Assembly: GCF_000474215.1 (NCBI RefSeq) | Contig: NZ_BAUC01000005.1 | Location: 62,001 to 126,000, forward strand | DNA: 64,000 nt | Direction: 5' to 3' | Source of the DNA: Edwardsiella hoshinae NBRC 105699 = ATCC 33379 | GTDB taxonomy: Bacteria > Pseudomonadota > Gammaproteobacteria > Enterobacterales > Enterobacteriaceae | Part shown: positions 39,152 through 49,659 of the stretch, in pieces | Layout of the letters: each line of letters opens with the position of its first letter | How positions within the stretch are numbered: the stretch's first letter is position 1 | Translations under genes and position numbers: made by a program | Notes under the pieces: generated by a model | Seen by the model: only the letters and a program-made list of their open reading frames with translations | Told to the model about the DNA's origin: nothing | Databases searched by the model: none

Positions 39152-39826
39152 TTAAATTTCGTCGGGGGTACGCAGGTTGGTCACCGCGATGCGCTCTGCT
39201 CGCTTGCGTTCACGCTCCGACTGCATGTTGGCGCGATAAACCCCTTGATCGCCCACCACCCAAGAGAGCGGCCGGCGCTCTTGACCGATCGACTCTTGCA
39301 GCAGCATCAGCGCTTGCATGTAAGCCTCCGGCCGCGGCGGACAACCCGGGATATACACATCCACCGGAATAAACTTATCCACCCCTTGCACCACGGAATA
39401 GATGTCGTACATGCCGCCGGAGTTGGCACAGGCCCCCATGGAAATCACCCATTTCGGCTCCAGCATCTGGTCATACAGGCGCTGGATGACCGGTGCCATC
39501 TTGGTAAAGCAGGTGCCAGCAACCACCATAAAGTCCGCCTGACGCGGCGAGGCACGTAAAACTTCCGCACCAAAACGCGCCACGTCATGCACCGCGGTGA
39601 ACGATGTCACCATTTCCACATAGCAGCAGGAGAGACCGAAGTTGTAAGGCCACAACGAATTTTTGCGCCCCCAGTTGACCATATCGTGCAATGCATGATC
39701 GAGCTTGCCCATATAGACGCTGCGGTGCACGTGTTGCTCTAAGGGATCGCTTACAACCTCCTGTTTTTGCAGTGGGTAGCGATCATTGTCACCATCAGGA
39801 TCGATGCGCGTCAGCGTGTAATCCAT
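39152..39826 (-). CDS. nuoB: NADH-quinone oxidoreductase subunit B
   Basis: Carries the terminal [4Fe-4S] cluster N2 next to the quinone site. 224 residues. The ligands are the tandem Cys67-Cys68 (LSCCYVE), Cys133 (MGACANSGG) and Cys162 (PGCPPRPE). A 100-base gap separates it from nuoCD. Confidence 0.97.
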   Translation of the reverse strand: MDYTLTRIDPDGDNDRYPLQKQEVVSDPLEQHVHRSVYMGKLDHALHDMVNWGRKNSLWPYNFGLSCCYVEMVTSFTAVHDVARFGAEVLRASPRQADFMVVAGTCFTKMAPVIQRLYDQMLEPKWVISMGACANSGGMYDIYSVVQGVDKFIPVDVYIPGCPPRPEAYMQALMLLQESIGQERRPLSWVVGDQGVYRANMQSERERKRAERIAVTNLRTPDEI

Positions 39827-39880
39827 CTTTGTTGCCTCATATCTTGATAAAGCGGGTAAATCCTAGCGTCACACCCAGTG

Positions 39881-40321
39881 TTACTGCGGACGCTTATCGG
39901 TCATGACGATAGTACTTTCATGTGTAATACGGCGCTTAGAGCGGGCGGGGGTCCAATCCAGGGCACCGATACGCACCAGATAAAATAGGCCGGCCAGCAG
40001 CACCAAGATAAACAGGGCGGCTTCGGCAAAACCCAGCCAGCCGTTTTCACGCACGGAAACCGACCAAGCGTACAAATAGAGCGCCTCGACGTCGAAAATG
40101 ACGAAAAACATGGCGACGAGATAAAATTTGGCGGAGAGACGCAACCGGGCTGAGCCGACCGAGTCGATACCGGATTCATAGGGGATATTTTTGGTGCGCG
40201 CGCGCGCCTTGCCCCCCAGAGCGTACGCCCCAAGCAACATGAACCCACACAGTCCGAGAGCGACGAGGACAAAAACGGCGAATGCCCAATGCTGGGCGAT
40301 AACTTCAGTGGCTGTTGACAT
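39881..40321 (-). CDS. nuoA: NADH-quinone oxidoreductase subunit A
   Basis: Three-helix membrane subunit, 146 residues, first gene of the operon. The conserved loop [40 protein letters not shown] is intact, including the acidic FDVEALYLY helix. Promoter candidate about 150 bases upstream. Confidence 0.97.
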   Translation of the reverse strand: MSTATEVIAQHWAFAVFVLVALGLCGFMLLGAYALGGKARARTKNIPYESGIDSVGSARLRLSAKFYLVAMFFVIFDVEALYLYAWSVSVRENGWLGFAEAALFILVLLAGLFYLVRIGALDWTPARSKRRITHESTIVMTDKRPQ

Positions 40322-40473
40322 ACTCTATGCTTACTCATTTAACGCGGTAGTTGCCGTTGCCGAATCGCTCCAGCCGGCAATCACCACAACGCCCAAGGGA
40401 AGGAAATCATCACAGGAGCGGCTGCTCGTTGGCCGATGCACCCACTGACACAGACAGCGTATGTATCCTGTGT

Positions 40474-40503
40474 GTTCTACTCTTCTTGATAACCTTTTGT
40501 CAA
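40474..40503 (-). promoter_or_regulatory. candidate nuo promoter
   Basis: On the minus strand a perfect -35 TTGACA (40503-40498) is followed after 18 bases by TAGAAC (40479-40474). This would give a leader of about 145 bases before nuoA. An AT-rich TTTTTTGTTAACAT stretch just upstream resembles ArcA-type sites. E. coli nuo has several regulated promoters in a similarly long region. Confidence 0.4.
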
Positions 40504-40863
40504 CATTAGCAACGTTAAATGCAAGTCATGTTAACAAAAAATAAACATACGAACAGATTCTCGCACATCCAAACGTTGATCAGCAGTATAAAATACCCAA
40601 TAAACGTGGCTGGAATGTAAAAAAACGTGAACGTATGGTTTCTACTATATCATTTATTGACGCCATGCCTGTCCATAGGATGAGGTATCTGCGACATTTT
40701 TATGATCTAGCGCACGTTTAATCCTGTGATGATATTAATAAAAATCGCGGTTTATTCCAGTCTAAATGACAACGCAGCGCTCCCTTACGCTTTATTGCGA
40801 ATGATTTCTATTTATAAAATGAAAAGTCACGGGAGAGGAAAACAAGAGGAGAAAATAGGATAA
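40504..40863. other. long AT-rich nuo upstream region
   Basis: Non-coding bases between lrhA and nuoA, markedly AT-rich. No gene is seen. E. coli has a comparable gap here that binds ArcA, NarL, FNR, IHF and Fis; I could not assign individual sites with confidence. Confidence 0.5.
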
Positions 40864-40882
40864 ACCGGCGCCGAGCGCCGGT
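40864..40882 (-). terminator. lrhA terminator
   Basis: ACCGGCGC (40864-40871) pairs with 40875-40882 around a 3-base loop, and the minus strand continues TTTATCCTATTTT. It lies about 57 bases after the lrhA stop and separates lrhA from nuo transcription. Confidence 0.75.
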
Positions 40883-40938
40883 AATATTCAATAAATTAAT
40901 TATAGTGCCGAATAATATATCGTTTTATAGATAAACAT

Positions 40939-41868
40939 TCACAATGCATTATCATCCGCTGGCGCAATCAATGCGAGTGATCCCGCGTCCAACGCCGAAG
41001 TCCCGCCCTCACGCAACGCATCGAACAAGGCCTGCGCCAAGGAATTGGTGCAGTGCGACGCCAGGCACAGGCTGTATTCGGTATCCGGCAAACGCGGCAA
41101 CCCGTCAGCCTCCCCCAAAACGCGCAACGACGAGCTCATCATCTCGATCGGTCGCGCCGAGATCCCTAATCCTGCCTTTAACGCCGCGCGAAGGGCCGGC
41201 AAGGTGGTGGCGACATAGGCCAAGCGCCAAGGCCGCCCCTGTGCATCCAATGCCGCAGTGGCCAGATCGCGGTAGGCACTGGGTTCATCCAATACCACCA
41301 GATCCAACGGCGCACCGGGAGTAAAGTCATAGTCGGTAGCACAAAACCACACCGTCGGTGAGCGACGCAACAGCATCCCGGGTAATGCGGGCTCGCGTCG
41401 GCCGGTGTAAATCGCCATGTCGACTTCATTATTCAACAACATGAGGCGGATATCGGCGTTGCGCTGCATGCGCACATCGATCGCCAACTTAGGATAGAGT
41501 GCAGTAAAGCGGCCAAGCAGTTGTGGCAGAATGCTATCGGCGCTGTCATCGGTCGCACCGATCACCAATGTGCCTTGCAGATGGTCATTGAGCAATGAAT
41601 AGCAAGCTTCGTCGTTAAAACGCAAGATCTTGCGGGCATAACTCAACAACTGGACGCCATGCTCAGTCAGATACTTATTGCGTCCCTGACGGGCAAATAG
41701 CTCTTTTCCCACCAACTGTTCCAGGCGCTGCATCTGCTGGCTCACAGCCGATTGGGTGCGTTGTACACAGGTTGCGGCGGCGGCGAACGTTTTTACGTCC
41801 GCAACAGCGACAAAGGTGCGTAGTAAATCCAAATCCAGATTGATGGGGGGACGTGGTCCGTTGCTCAT
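40939..41868 (-). CDS. lrhA: LysR-type regulator LrhA
   Basis: A 309-residue DNA-binding regulator, N-terminal winged helix-turn-helix (about residues 12-70, with [33 protein letters not shown]) and a C-terminal effector domain (about 95-300). In E. coli LrhA represses flhDC, so controls motility, and affects RpoS; its position directly upstream of nuo is conserved here. A terminator separates it from nuo. Confidence 0.94.
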   Translation of the reverse strand: MSNGPRPPINLDLDLLRTFVAVADVKTFAAAATCVQRTQSAVSQQMQRLEQLVGKELFARQGRNKYLTEHGVQLLSYARKILRFNDEACYSLLNDHLQGTLVIGATDDSADSILPQLLGRFTALYPKLAIDVRMQRNADIRLMLLNNEVDMAIYTGRREPALPGMLLRRSPTVWFCATDYDFTPGAPLDLVVLDEPSAYRDLATAALDAQGRPWRLAYVATTLPALRAALKAGLGISARPIEMMSSSLRVLGEADGLPRLPDTEYSLCLASHCTNSLAQALFDALREGGTSALDAGSLALIAPADDNAL

Positions 41869-42261
41869 ATCTTTTCTCGTTATAAATCAAAAATAATTTA
41901 CCCTGGCATTCTCGACAATAGGACAATCTTTAAGGTTAAGATTAGCCCGGCTAGAAATTGCAATAATTCACCTCAATCCCTAGCTAACAGAACGATAAAG
42001 ATCACGCTACGTTATCAATAATTATGGCTGAAAATGACAAAGAAAACATAGGGGCAATCAACTACTTTTTTGCTGCAAAATACTACAAGGAATCGTGAAC
42101 CTGCGGCAGAATGCCGCAATCAACACAATGATAATAAAGGGTTTTTTCTTTTACGGTAGATTCGACAGAATGAAAGCTTCGCCTATAGCGAACAGTTAAG
42201 AAAAGTTAATGCAATCCATATGCGCGATATCCTTTTAATGGTCAAGAAATATTAATTTAAA
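41869..42261. other. lrhA upstream region
   Basis: 393 AT-rich bases without a gene between lrhA and the TVP38-family gene, both on the minus strand. A 7-bp hairpin (TGCGGCA, 42102-42108, with 42112-42118) lies about 235 bases before lrhA. The lrhA promoter is presumably here but was not pinpointed. Confidence 0.45.
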
Positions 42262-42936
42262 TTAATCATTAGCCGTTGGCTGGTGCTTGATTGCGTAAAT
42301 CATAATGCTTATTGCCGATAATACCAATAAGCCACAGACTATCATTTGCAAACTCCCGCTCAACATCGCACCGACATAGGAATAAATCAGCGTTGCCGGT
42401 AGTTGGCCGATCGCAGTCGCCAGCAGAAACTCCCCAAAGCCCATCGCAGTCAAACCGGCGGCATAACTCACGGCATCGAAAGAGACAAAAGGCAGTAGGC
42501 GGCAGATCAGCACGGTATAGCGGCCATAACGCTGAAAGAAGCGATCGCAACGCTGCAACGTTGGTGCGGCGAGCCAACGCGCCAGCGCATCGCGCCCTAA
42601 TAGACGAGCAAGGACAAAGCAAACGGCTGCCGCCACTGTGGCGCTAAACCATGAGAGCAAAGCCCCCTGCCACCAGCCAAACAAGGCGGCGTTAGCCAAG
42701 GTGATGACAAAGGCGGGCAAGGGGGCGGCCAAGGCCTGAAAAAGCATCAGGAAAAAAGAGACCACCATCGCCCAGGGGCCGAAACTACGCAGGTAGCCAA
42801 GCAACGCGTCGATATCCAATGACGCCAGCAATTGCCAGATCTGCGCCAGTTGTTGATGCATGGCGCTTCCCCCGGCCAGCAACAGCGCGGCGATCAGCGC
42901 CAGCGCGATGAGTCCCCTTTTCATTCCGTTCGACAT
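42262..42936 (-). CDS. ydjZ: TVP38/TMEM64-family membrane protein (YdjZ-like)
   Basis: About 224 residues with a hydrophobic N-terminus and four to five further hydrophobic segments. The SNARE-associated/DedA-like core is seen in AAPLPAFVITLANAALFGWWQGALLSW, then LARLLGRDALARW, FQRYGRYTVLICRLLPFVSFDAVSYAAGLTAM. The start is uncertain: ATG 42936 or 42924 (MKRGLIALAL), with GTG 42948 also open. Function unknown; related proteins are implicated in lipid handling. In E. coli ydjZ lies near ynjE and ynjF, as here. Confidence 0.75.
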   Translation of the reverse strand: MSNGMKRGLIALALIAALLLAGGSAMHQQLAQIWQLLASLDIDALLGYLRSFGPWAMVVSFFLMLFQALAAPLPAFVITLANAALFGWWQGALLSWFSATVAAAVCFVLARLLGRDALARWLAAPTLQRCDRFFQRYGRYTVLICRLLPFVSFDAVSYAAGLTAMGFGEFLLATAIGQLPATLIYSYVGAMLSGSLQMIVCGLLVLSAISIMIYAIKHQPTAND

Positions 42937-43080
42937 CGCCTCTCTCACTCTCTCACTCGGCCAAATCGCCAGCGACGTGTCACCCGCGCCAAGTTAGCAG
43001 GCTAACGACTGTGCGTTTAACGCGGATTGGTGTAGCATCGCCCACTCTCTCGCGTACTTTTGTATGATGGATAATGGTGT

Positions 43081-44370
43081 ATGAAACCGTTCTTTGCACT
43101 GCTCGCCGCCCTATGGCTGACCCTTTCGCTGAACGCCAGCGCCGCCACCCAGGCACTGCCGCTCACCGCCCTCCAGGCACAACAGGGGGTCATCATCGAT
43201 ACCCGCCCCAGCGCCTTCTATAATGGCTGGCCCGCTCAGGGCCTCTCCGGTCATGAACCCGGAGCCCTGAATCTGGCCGCCAGTTGGTTGCCGCAGATGA
43301 ATGAGGAGCAACTGCGCCAGTGGGCCGATGCCCACCATATCACGCCACAACAAACCCTGGCGCTGTATGGCAACCCAGCCGAGATCAGCGCGGTAACGCA
43401 ACGCCTCACTCAGCTTGGTTTCCACCATGTCACCACGCTAAGCGATGCCCTGACACAACCGGCACGCTTGCAGCGCCTGGCACATTATGAACAGCTGGTC
43501 TACCCACAGTGGATCGCCGATCTGCAACAGGGTAAGCCGGTCGCCAACGCTCCGCACGGAGCATGGAAGCTGTTCGAGGCGGCCTGGGGGGCGCCGAAAC
43601 AGTATCTGCTCAGCCATATTCCCGGAGCCGGTTACATCGACACCAATACGGTAGAAAGCGAACCGCTGTGGAATAAAGTCCCCGACGCCCAATTGAAGGC
43701 ATTGCTGGCTAAACAAGGCATTCGCCATGATACCACCGTGATCCTCTACGGTCGCGACGTCTACGCCGCCGCCCGGGTCGCGCAGATCCTATTGTATGCC
43801 GGCGTACAAGATGTGCGCTTGTTAGACGGCGGCTTCCAAACCTGGCAACAAGCCGATTTGCCGGTCGAACGTGGCCTGCCCGCCGCCCCAACGCCAGCCC
43901 CCGACTTCGGTGCCCCGCTACCGGGCGCGCCGCAGTTGATGCTCTCGACGGCACAGGCCCGCCAACTATTAGGACGCCACGATGCCTCCCTGGTCAGCAT
44001 CCGCTCTTGGCCGGAATTCATCGGCACGACCAGTGGTTATAGCTATATCAAGCCTAAAGGGGAGATCGCCGGCGCCCGTTGGGGCCACGCCGGAAGCGAT
44101 GCGACCCATATGGAAGATTTTCACAACCCAGACGGTACCATGCGCTCTGCGGATGATATCGCCGCCATGTGGCGCGCCTGGCATATCACACCGAACCAAC
44201 AGGTCGCTTTCTACTGCGGTACCGGCTGGCGCGCCTCCGAGGCCTTCATGTACGCCCGCGCCATGGGCTGGCCGCATATCGGGGTCTATGATGGCGGCTG
44301 GTACGAATGGTCCGCCAATCCGGCCAATCCGCAAGTGCACGGCGAGCGCGGCCCAGAGAGCAGTTGGTAA
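43081..44370 (+). CDS. ynjE: periplasmic multi-domain sulfurtransferase YnjE
   Basis: A 429-residue exported protein with a signal peptide (residues 1-22, ending NASAA) and three rhodanese-like domains, as in E. coli YnjE (about 435 residues). Only the last domain has the active loop: Cys379 in FYCGTGWRASE. The other domains lack the cysteine. The sulfur acceptor is unknown. Its neighbours on the opposite strand are ynjF and, on the other side, the TVP38-family gene, echoing the E. coli ynj locus. Confidence 0.9.
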   Translation: MKPFFALLAALWLTLSLNASAATQALPLTALQAQQGVIIDTRPSAFYNGWPAQGLSGHEPGALNLAASWLPQMNEEQLRQWADAHHITPQQTLALYGNPAEISAVTQRLTQLGFHHVTTLSDALTQPARLQRLAHYEQLVYPQWIADLQQGKPVANAPHGAWKLFEAAWGAPKQYLLSHIPGAGYIDTNTVESEPLWNKVPDAQLKALLAKQGIRHDTTVILYGRDVYAAARVAQILLYAGVQDVRLLDGGFQTWQQADLPVERGLPAAPTPAPDFGAPLPGAPQLMLSTAQARQLLGRHDASLVSIRSWPEFIGTTSGYSYIKPKGEIAGARWGHAGSDATHMEDFHNPDGTMRSADDIAAMWRAWHITPNQQVAFYCGTGWRASEAFMYARAMGWPHIGVYDGGWYEWSANPANPQVHGERGPESSW

Positions 44371-44380
44371 TGCTCCCCCT

Positions 44381-45019
44381 CTAGGGCGTTGGCTCGCCCT
44401 TCCCCTGCGCCACTCGGCGCAGGGTATGATAGCCGCCCCAGATCCGCGTCAAGGTCGTAAACCAACATAAGGCACCGAACAGCCAGGCCAGCGGAGCGAA
44501 CAACGTCGGCCAGAGACAAAACGCCACGAATAACGCGATAGTCTCCGTCCCCTCCGTCAATCCGCCTAAGTAATAGAACGACTTATGCGGATAGGCCAGC
44601 GTCTCTAGGCGATGTTTCTGCGCCAGCGCGGCGAAAGCCAAAAAACTGCTACCGGTGCCGATGAAGGCACAGAGCAACCAGGCGCCAGGCAAGGCATTAT
44701 GCTGAGGATCGGCCAGGACAAAGCCTAACGGTACCAAGGCATAGAAGAGGAAGTCGAGGGAAATGTCCAGAAATCCGCCAGCATCGCTCAAGCCCTGCCG
44801 ACGCGCCAGAGCCCCATCCAAACCATCGCATAATCGGTTTAGCCCCACCGCCAGCAGCGCCGCGCCATACTGTTGCATCACCAGCAGCGGCAGCGCCAGC
44901 GCCCCGATGGCGAAGCCCACCAGGGTCAAATGGTCGGCACGCAGGCCGCGACGATCCAAGCCTACGGCCAGGCGCGCCAGTACGGGTTTCAACGGGGGGT
45001 GCAGGTAACGATCAAGCAT
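44381..45019 (-). CDS. ynjF: CDP-alcohol phosphatidyltransferase-family protein YnjF
   Basis: A 212-residue integral membrane enzyme with five to six hydrophobic segments. The family signature DG-x2-AR-x8-G-x3-D-x3-D is visible: CDGLDGALARRQGLSDAGGFLDISLD (about residues 63-88). Homologous to E. coli YnjF; substrate not known. Convergent with ynjE (10 bases apart), and its start overlaps the end of the upstream CMD-family gene by 8 bases. Confidence 0.9.
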   Translation of the reverse strand: MLDRYLHPPLKPVLARLAVGLDRRGLRADHLTLVGFAIGALALPLLVMQQYGAALLAVGLNRLCDGLDGALARRQGLSDAGGFLDISLDFLFYALVPLGFVLADPQHNALPGAWLLCAFIGTGSSFLAFAALAQKHRLETLAYPHKSFYYLGGLTEGTETIALFVAFCLWPTLFAPLAWLFGALCWFTTLTRIWGGYHTLRRVAQGKGEPTP

Positions 45020-45596
45020 CTTCGCCCCCTGAGCGTCCCGTCGGTGGCGTACACAAACCTTGCGCGGGAATGGCTAACGCGGCGTTAAAACGCGCCGAGA
45101 GATTCTGAAACGCCACCAGCGCCGTCAACTCCGTCAGGGCGCGATCATCGAAATGACGGCGCAACTCTTGTTGCAATTCAGGCGTCACCTGCGGCGGCGT
45201 CGCAGTCACCGCATCGGCGTAAGCTAAGGCCGCGCGCTCGGCGCTCACGAAACAGTCGGCCTGTTGCCAGTCGGCTACCGCCAACACCTTCTCCAGCGAT
45301 CCACTATGCTGCGCCAGTCGCAGGCTGTTGGCATCGATGCAGAAAGCACAATCGCAACGCTGGGAAACTCGGGTCATCACCAAGGCGCGCAGGCTAGGCG
45401 TCAGCGAGGATTGACGGCGTTCGAGATAACCGACAAACAGGGCGATCAGCCAAAATAGACGCGGGAAGCGCCCCCACCAGCGGACAGGATTCAGCACCAT
45501 ACCATAGTGGCGACGCTGTAGACGTAGCAACGGCATCAGACTAAACGGTAGCCGCGACAAGGGGGCCACCCACGGTACTTGGCTTGATTTTTTCAC
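45012..45596 (-). CDS. carboxymuconolactone decarboxylase (AhpD-like) family protein
   Basis: 194 residues with the CMD fold core. The AhpD-type redox motif is partly kept: CDCAFCIDANSLRL contains Cys-x-x-Cys followed by IDA, but the usual histidine (CIDAH) is asparagine here. An extra cysteine sits two residues before the pair. It probably forms a two-gene unit with ynjF (8-base overlap). A peroxidase-related or thiol role is suggested by family only. The long basic N-terminus is of uncertain length. Confidence 0.7.
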   Translation of the reverse strand: MKKSSQVPWVAPLSRLPFSLMPLLRLQRRHYGMVLNPVRWWGRFPRLFWLIALFVGYLERRQSSLTPSLRALVMTRVSQRCDCAFCIDANSLRLAQHSGSLEKVLAVADWQQADCFVSAERAALAYADAVTATPPQVTPELQQELRRHFDDRALTELTALVAFQNLSARFNAALAIPAQGLCTPPTGRSGGEDA

Positions 45597-45875
45597 CCGA
45601 TTCTCCCTCTACTGTTCTCTCAACTTTACGTAGCTCGACGCTGAAACCAAAATTAAATTCCGATCTATACACATATTTAAGTTAAAAACTTCACAAAAAA
45701 GCAGTAATTCCATTTTTTTTGCTAACAATTATGGCCAAATAATACTGTTTTGCACTAAAAACAGGCATCTGTCTTCTAAAGCCCGATCGTGGGGAGTACA
45801 GTATTTTGATTGCCGTGTCAGTAAGGACACCGATCCGTCAGCGGCAACGCTGAATCACATTAAGGCCATTGTGTT

Positions 45876-47096
45876 ATGTCTCCGATTGAAAAATCCCATA
45901 AGTTGGACCACGTCTGTTACGACATTCGCGGCCCGGTACTGAAAGAAGCCAAACGTCTGGAAGAAGAAGGTAACAAAGTCCTCAAACTGAATATTGGTAA
46001 CCCCGCCCCTTTCGGCTTCGAGGCCCCGGATGAAATCCTGGTCGACGTAATCCGAAACCTACCGACGGCGCAAGGGTACAGCGATTCTAAGGGACTCTAC
46101 TCGGCGCGTAAGGCCATTATGCAACACTATCAGGCCCGCGACATCCATGACGTCACCGTCGAAGACATCTACATCGGTAACGGTGTTTCCGAACTGATCG
46201 TGCAGTCCATGCAGGCCTTACTCAACAGCAACGACGAAATGCTGGTACCGGCGCCCGACTATCCATTATGGACCGCCGCCGTGGCGCTCTCCGGCGGCCA
46301 TGCAGTCCATTATCGCTGTGACGAGCAAGCGGACTGGTTCCCAGACATCGACGATATCCGCAGTAAAATTACCCCGCGCACCCGCGGCATTGTCATCATC
46401 AACCCCAACAACCCGACCGGGGCCGTCTACAGCAAGGCCTTGCTCGAACAGATCGTAGATCTGGCGCGGGAGCACAATCTGATCATCTTCGCCGATGAGA
46501 TCTACGACAAGATCCTGTATGACGATGCCCAACACATCTCTATCGCTTCACTGGCCCCCGATCTGCTGGTGATCACCTTCAACGGCCTGTCGAAGACTTA
46601 CCGTGTCGCCGGCTTCCGCCAGGGGTGGATGGTACTCAGTGGGCCGAAAAAGCACGCCAAAGGCTACATCGAAGGGCTGGAGATGCTGGCCTCCATGCGT
46701 CTGTGCGCTAACGTACCGATGCAGCACGCCATCCAAACCGCATTGGGCGGTTACCAGAGTATCAGCGAATTTATCTGCCCCGGCGGTCGTCTGTATGAAC
46801 AGCGCAACCGGGCCTGGGAGTTGATCAACCAGATCCCCGGCCTCTCTTGTGTCAAGCCGCGCGGTGCGCTGTATATGTTCCCCAAAGTCGACACCAAGCG
46901 CTTTAACATCCACAACGACCAGAAGATGGTGCTGGATCTGTTGCTACAGGAGAAAGTCTTGTTGGTGCAGGGGACCGCTTTCAACTGGCCGGAGCCGGAT
47001 CACTTCCGCATCGTCACCCTTCCCCGTGTGGACGAACTGGATAGCGCGATCCACAAGTTGGGGCGCTTCCTCGCGGGCTACCATCAGAAATACTGA
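45876..47096 (+). CDS. alaA: alanine transaminase AlaA (YfbQ)
   Basis: PLP-dependent class I aminotransferase making alanine from pyruvate and glutamate. 406 residues. The cofactor lysine is in FNGLSKTYRVAGFRQGW, with NPNNPTGAVYS and the PLP aspartate region FADEIYDKILYD before it. The leader (45597-45875) is AT-rich at its far end and carries a small hairpin near 45808. Strong terminator downstream. Confidence 0.96.
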   Translation: MSPIEKSHKLDHVCYDIRGPVLKEAKRLEEEGNKVLKLNIGNPAPFGFEAPDEILVDVIRNLPTAQGYSDSKGLYSARKAIMQHYQARDIHDVTVEDIYIGNGVSELIVQSMQALLNSNDEMLVPAPDYPLWTAAVALSGGHAVHYRCDEQADWFPDIDDIRSKITPRTRGIVIINPNNPTGAVYSKALLEQIVDLAREHNLIIFADEIYDKILYDDAQHISIASLAPDLLVITFNGLSKTYRVAGFRQGWMVLSGPKKHAKGYIEGLEMLASMRLCANVPMQHAIQTALGGYQSISEFICPGGRLYEQRNRAWELINQIPGLSCVKPRGALYMFPKVDTKRFNIHNDQKMVLDLLLQEKVLLVQGTAFNWPEPDHFRIVTLPRVDELDSAIHKLGRFLAGYHQKY

Positions 47097-47101
47097 TCGA
47101 C

Positions 47102-47132
47102 TACGGCGCCGACGGGCGCCGTACGCTTTTTT
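47102..47132 (+). terminator. alaA terminator
   Basis: A 9-bp perfect stem (TACGGCGCC, 47102-47110, with 47115-47123), a GACG loop, then CGCTTTTTT. It begins 6 bases after the alaA stop. Confidence 0.95.
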
Positions 47133-47180
47133 AGCGCATAATGGCAACACCCTTTCTATTGCGACAGGCATAACACCGCC

Positions 47181-47786
47181 ATGAGTTCTAGCCAAAGTCA
47201 CTTCTTCGCCCATTTGGCCCGTCTAAAGCTGATCAGCCGTTGGCCGCTGATGCGTAATGTGCGCACCGAAAACGTCTCCGAACACAGTCTTCAAGTCGCC
47301 TTCGTCGCTCACGCCTTAGCGATCATCAAAAATCGTAAATTCGGCGGTAGCGTGGATGCGGAGCGCGTAGCGTTACAAGCGATGTACCACGACGCCAGTG
47401 AGGTTCTCACCGGTGATCTACCGACACCGATCAAGTACTACAATCCGCAAATCGCTCACGAATATAAGAAGATCGAGGCGGTGGCGCAGCAGAAGTTGCT
47501 GGCCATGCTGCCTGCCGAGTTACGCCAAGACTTTCTACCCTTGATCGACGAGCGCCACTACCCCGAGGAGGAGCGCCAGATCATCAAGCAGGCCGACGCC
47601 TTATGCGCCTACCTCAAGTGTCTGGAAGAGCTCTCCGCCGGCAACCAAGAGTTTCTGTTGGCCAAAGCGCGCCTGGAGAAGACCCTGGCACAACGCCATA
47701 GCCCGGAGATGGACTACTTCATGACGGTATTCGTCCCCAGCTTCACGCTGTCACTGGATGAGATAAGCCAGGATACGCCGCTGTAA
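47181..47786 (+). CDS. yfbR: 5'-deoxynucleotidase YfbR
   Basis: HD-domain phosphohydrolase that removes the 5' phosphate from deoxynucleoside monophosphates. 201 residues. Metal ligands are seen at His35 (SEHSLQVA), His70-Asp71 (MYHDASEV) and Asp139 ([11 protein letters not shown]). Cytoplasmic, single gene behind the alaA terminator. Confidence 0.95.
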   Translation: MSSSQSHFFAHLARLKLISRWPLMRNVRTENVSEHSLQVAFVAHALAIIKNRKFGGSVDAERVALQAMYHDASEVLTGDLPTPIKYYNPQIAHEYKKIEAVAQQKLLAMLPAELRQDFLPLIDERHYPEEERQIIKQADALCAYLKCLEELSAGNQEFLLAKARLEKTLAQRHSPEMDYFMTVFVPSFTLSLDEISQDTPL

Positions 47787-47792
47787 GCCGCT

Positions 47793-47812
47793 CCCCCCGC
47801 CAAACCGGGGGG
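47793..47812. terminator. hairpin between convergent yfbR and yfbS
   Basis: CCCCCCG (47793-47799) pairs with CGGGGGG (47806-47812) around a 6-base loop, between two convergent stop codons. Neither strand has a T run, so a terminator role is likely from position only. Confidence 0.5.
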
Positions 47813-47817
47813 CTCCC

Positions 47818-49659
47818 TCAGAATGGAAACAACCAGGGCACCACCGCCACGCTGAGTACCATCACCAACAGGGTGAAGGGGACGCCGACGCGGACAAAGT
47901 CACCGAAACGGTAGTTACCCGGCCCCAGAACCAGGGTATTCACCGGGGAAGAGACCGGGGTCATAAAGGCCGCCGAGGCGGAGATGGCGATGATAACGGC
48001 GAAAGGGTAAGGCGACAGTTGCAATTCACGCGCCACTGCGATGGCGATCGGCGCCATTAACACGGCGGTGGCGGTGTTAGAGATAAACAGGCCGATCACC
48101 GCACTCAGCACAAACAGACAGCCGAGAATACCGCGCGCGCCCAGGCCGCCGACGGCCTCGGTCAAGCCACGCACCGCCAGCTCGATGCCACCGGTCTTCT
48201 GCAACGCCAAGGCGAACGGCAACATACCGACGATCAGGATCAGGCTAGGCCAATGGATCGCCTTATAGGCGCTCTCCATATCGATGCAACGGAACTTCCC
48301 CATCAGCAGGCAAGCGATCAGGGCGGCGATCACATTGGGGATCTCCGCCGTGAGCATCATGGCGATCATCAACGCCAGACAGAACAGGGCATGGGGTGCT
48401 TGCGAGAGCGCCGGGACTTCGTCGTCGACCTCCGCCGGCAGGCTCAACACCACAAAATTACGCGCATTTTGCTGCAATTGACGCAACTGGCGGATCTGGC
48501 GCCAGCTACCGATCACCAACAGGATGTCCCCCATCTGTAGTGGCTCATCCACCAGTTTCCCTTCCAGCGCGCCGCCATTACGTCGAATGCCGACCACATT
48601 GAGCCCATAGCGGGTACGAAACGCTACCTCACGCAGAGTTTTACCAATCACCTCGGCTTCCGGCACCAGAGTGACTTCAGCCATGCCGACATCGCGCGCC
48701 TGCGCCGAAAAATACTCGCCGCGCAACACCATCGGCTCCAACCATTGCTCGGCGCAAAACGTGCGCACATCCACCTCAGGATCGGACATGTCGATCAATA
48801 ACACGTCGCGCGCCTTCAACTCGGTATCGCCAAAGGCGCTCACCATCACCCGCCGGAACTTACGCCAGCGCTCGATGCCTACCACATTGGCACCATAACG
48901 CGCGCGGAGATGCAACTCATCCAAGGTATGACCGATCAACGGCGAACCGTGGCGCAACGCCAAGCGCCGAGCGCGCCCAGCCAGACGATAGTCACGGATC
49001 AGATCGCGGAAAGTACGCCGCTGCCAGTGCTCTTTGTCGGAGGATTGCGTCGTCGCGCCCAGCCAATGCCGCACCACCAACATGTAGCCGATGCCTAACA
49101 GCAGCACCATCACCCCGATCGGGGTAACGCTAAAGAAGCGTAAGCCGGAAAAGCCTTCGCGTACCAGTTCACTGCTGACGATCATGTTGGGGGGCGTCGC
49201 CACCAGGGTCATCATACCGCTGATCAATCCGGCGAAACTCAGCGGCATCATCAGGCGGCCCGGCGCGGTCTTCATGCGCGCCGCCACACTCAACACCACC
49301 GGAATAAAGATAGCCACCACCCCGGTCGAACTCATCACCGCCCCCAGCGTGGCGACCGTCGCCATCAACAGCACCAACATCTTGGCTTCGCTGTCACCGG
49401 CTACCCGCATCAACCACTCGCCGACCTGATAGGCGACACCGGTACGCACCAAGCCATCGCCGATCACGAACAAGGCAGCGATAAGCAACACATTGGGATC
49501 ACTGAAACCGGCCGTCGCCTCGGCCAACGTTAGCGTCCCACTCAACACAAACGCCACGATGATCAGCAGGGCGACGACATCCATACGCAGCCGGTTGGTG
49601 GCGAACAGAATGATGGCAACCACCAACAGACTCAAAACCCACACTAACTGACCGTTCAC
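47818..49659 (-). CDS. yfbS: SLC13-type permease with two TrkA-C (RCK_C) domains, YfbS
   Basis: A 613-residue transporter: N-terminal membrane half (about residues 1-205), two regulatory RCK_C domains in the middle (about 215-300 and 305-390; [22 protein letters not shown] and [22 protein letters not shown] are their matching openings), and a C-terminal membrane half (about 405-613). The ArsB/NhaD-like fold suggests an anion or dicarboxylate carrier. Substrate not established. Preceded by an unusually long non-coding gap. Confidence 0.9.
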   Translation of the reverse strand: MNGQLVWVLSLLVVAIILFATNRLRMDVVALLIIVAFVLSGTLTLAEATAGFSDPNVLLIAALFVIGDGLVRTGVAYQVGEWLMRVAGDSEAKMLVLLMATVATLGAVMSSTGVVAIFIPVVLSVAARMKTAPGRLMMPLSFAGLISGMMTLVATPPNMIVSSELVREGFSGLRFFSVTPIGVMVLLLGIGYMLVVRHWLGATTQSSDKEHWQRRTFRDLIRDYRLAGRARRLALRHGSPLIGHTLDELHLRARYGANVVGIERWRKFRRVMVSAFGDTELKARDVLLIDMSDPEVDVRTFCAEQWLEPMVLRGEYFSAQARDVGMAEVTLVPEAEVIGKTLREVAFRTRYGLNVVGIRRNGGALEGKLVDEPLQMGDILLVIGSWRQIRQLRQLQQNARNFVVLSLPAEVDDEVPALSQAPHALFCLALMIAMMLTAEIPNVIAALIACLLMGKFRCIDMESAYKAIHWPSLILIVGMLPFALALQKTGGIELAVRGLTEAVGGLGARGILGCLFVLSAVIGLFISNTATAVLMAPIAIAVARELQLSPYPFAVIIAISASAAFMTPVSSPVNTLVLGPGNYRFGDFVRVGVPFTLLVMVLSVAVVPWLFPF

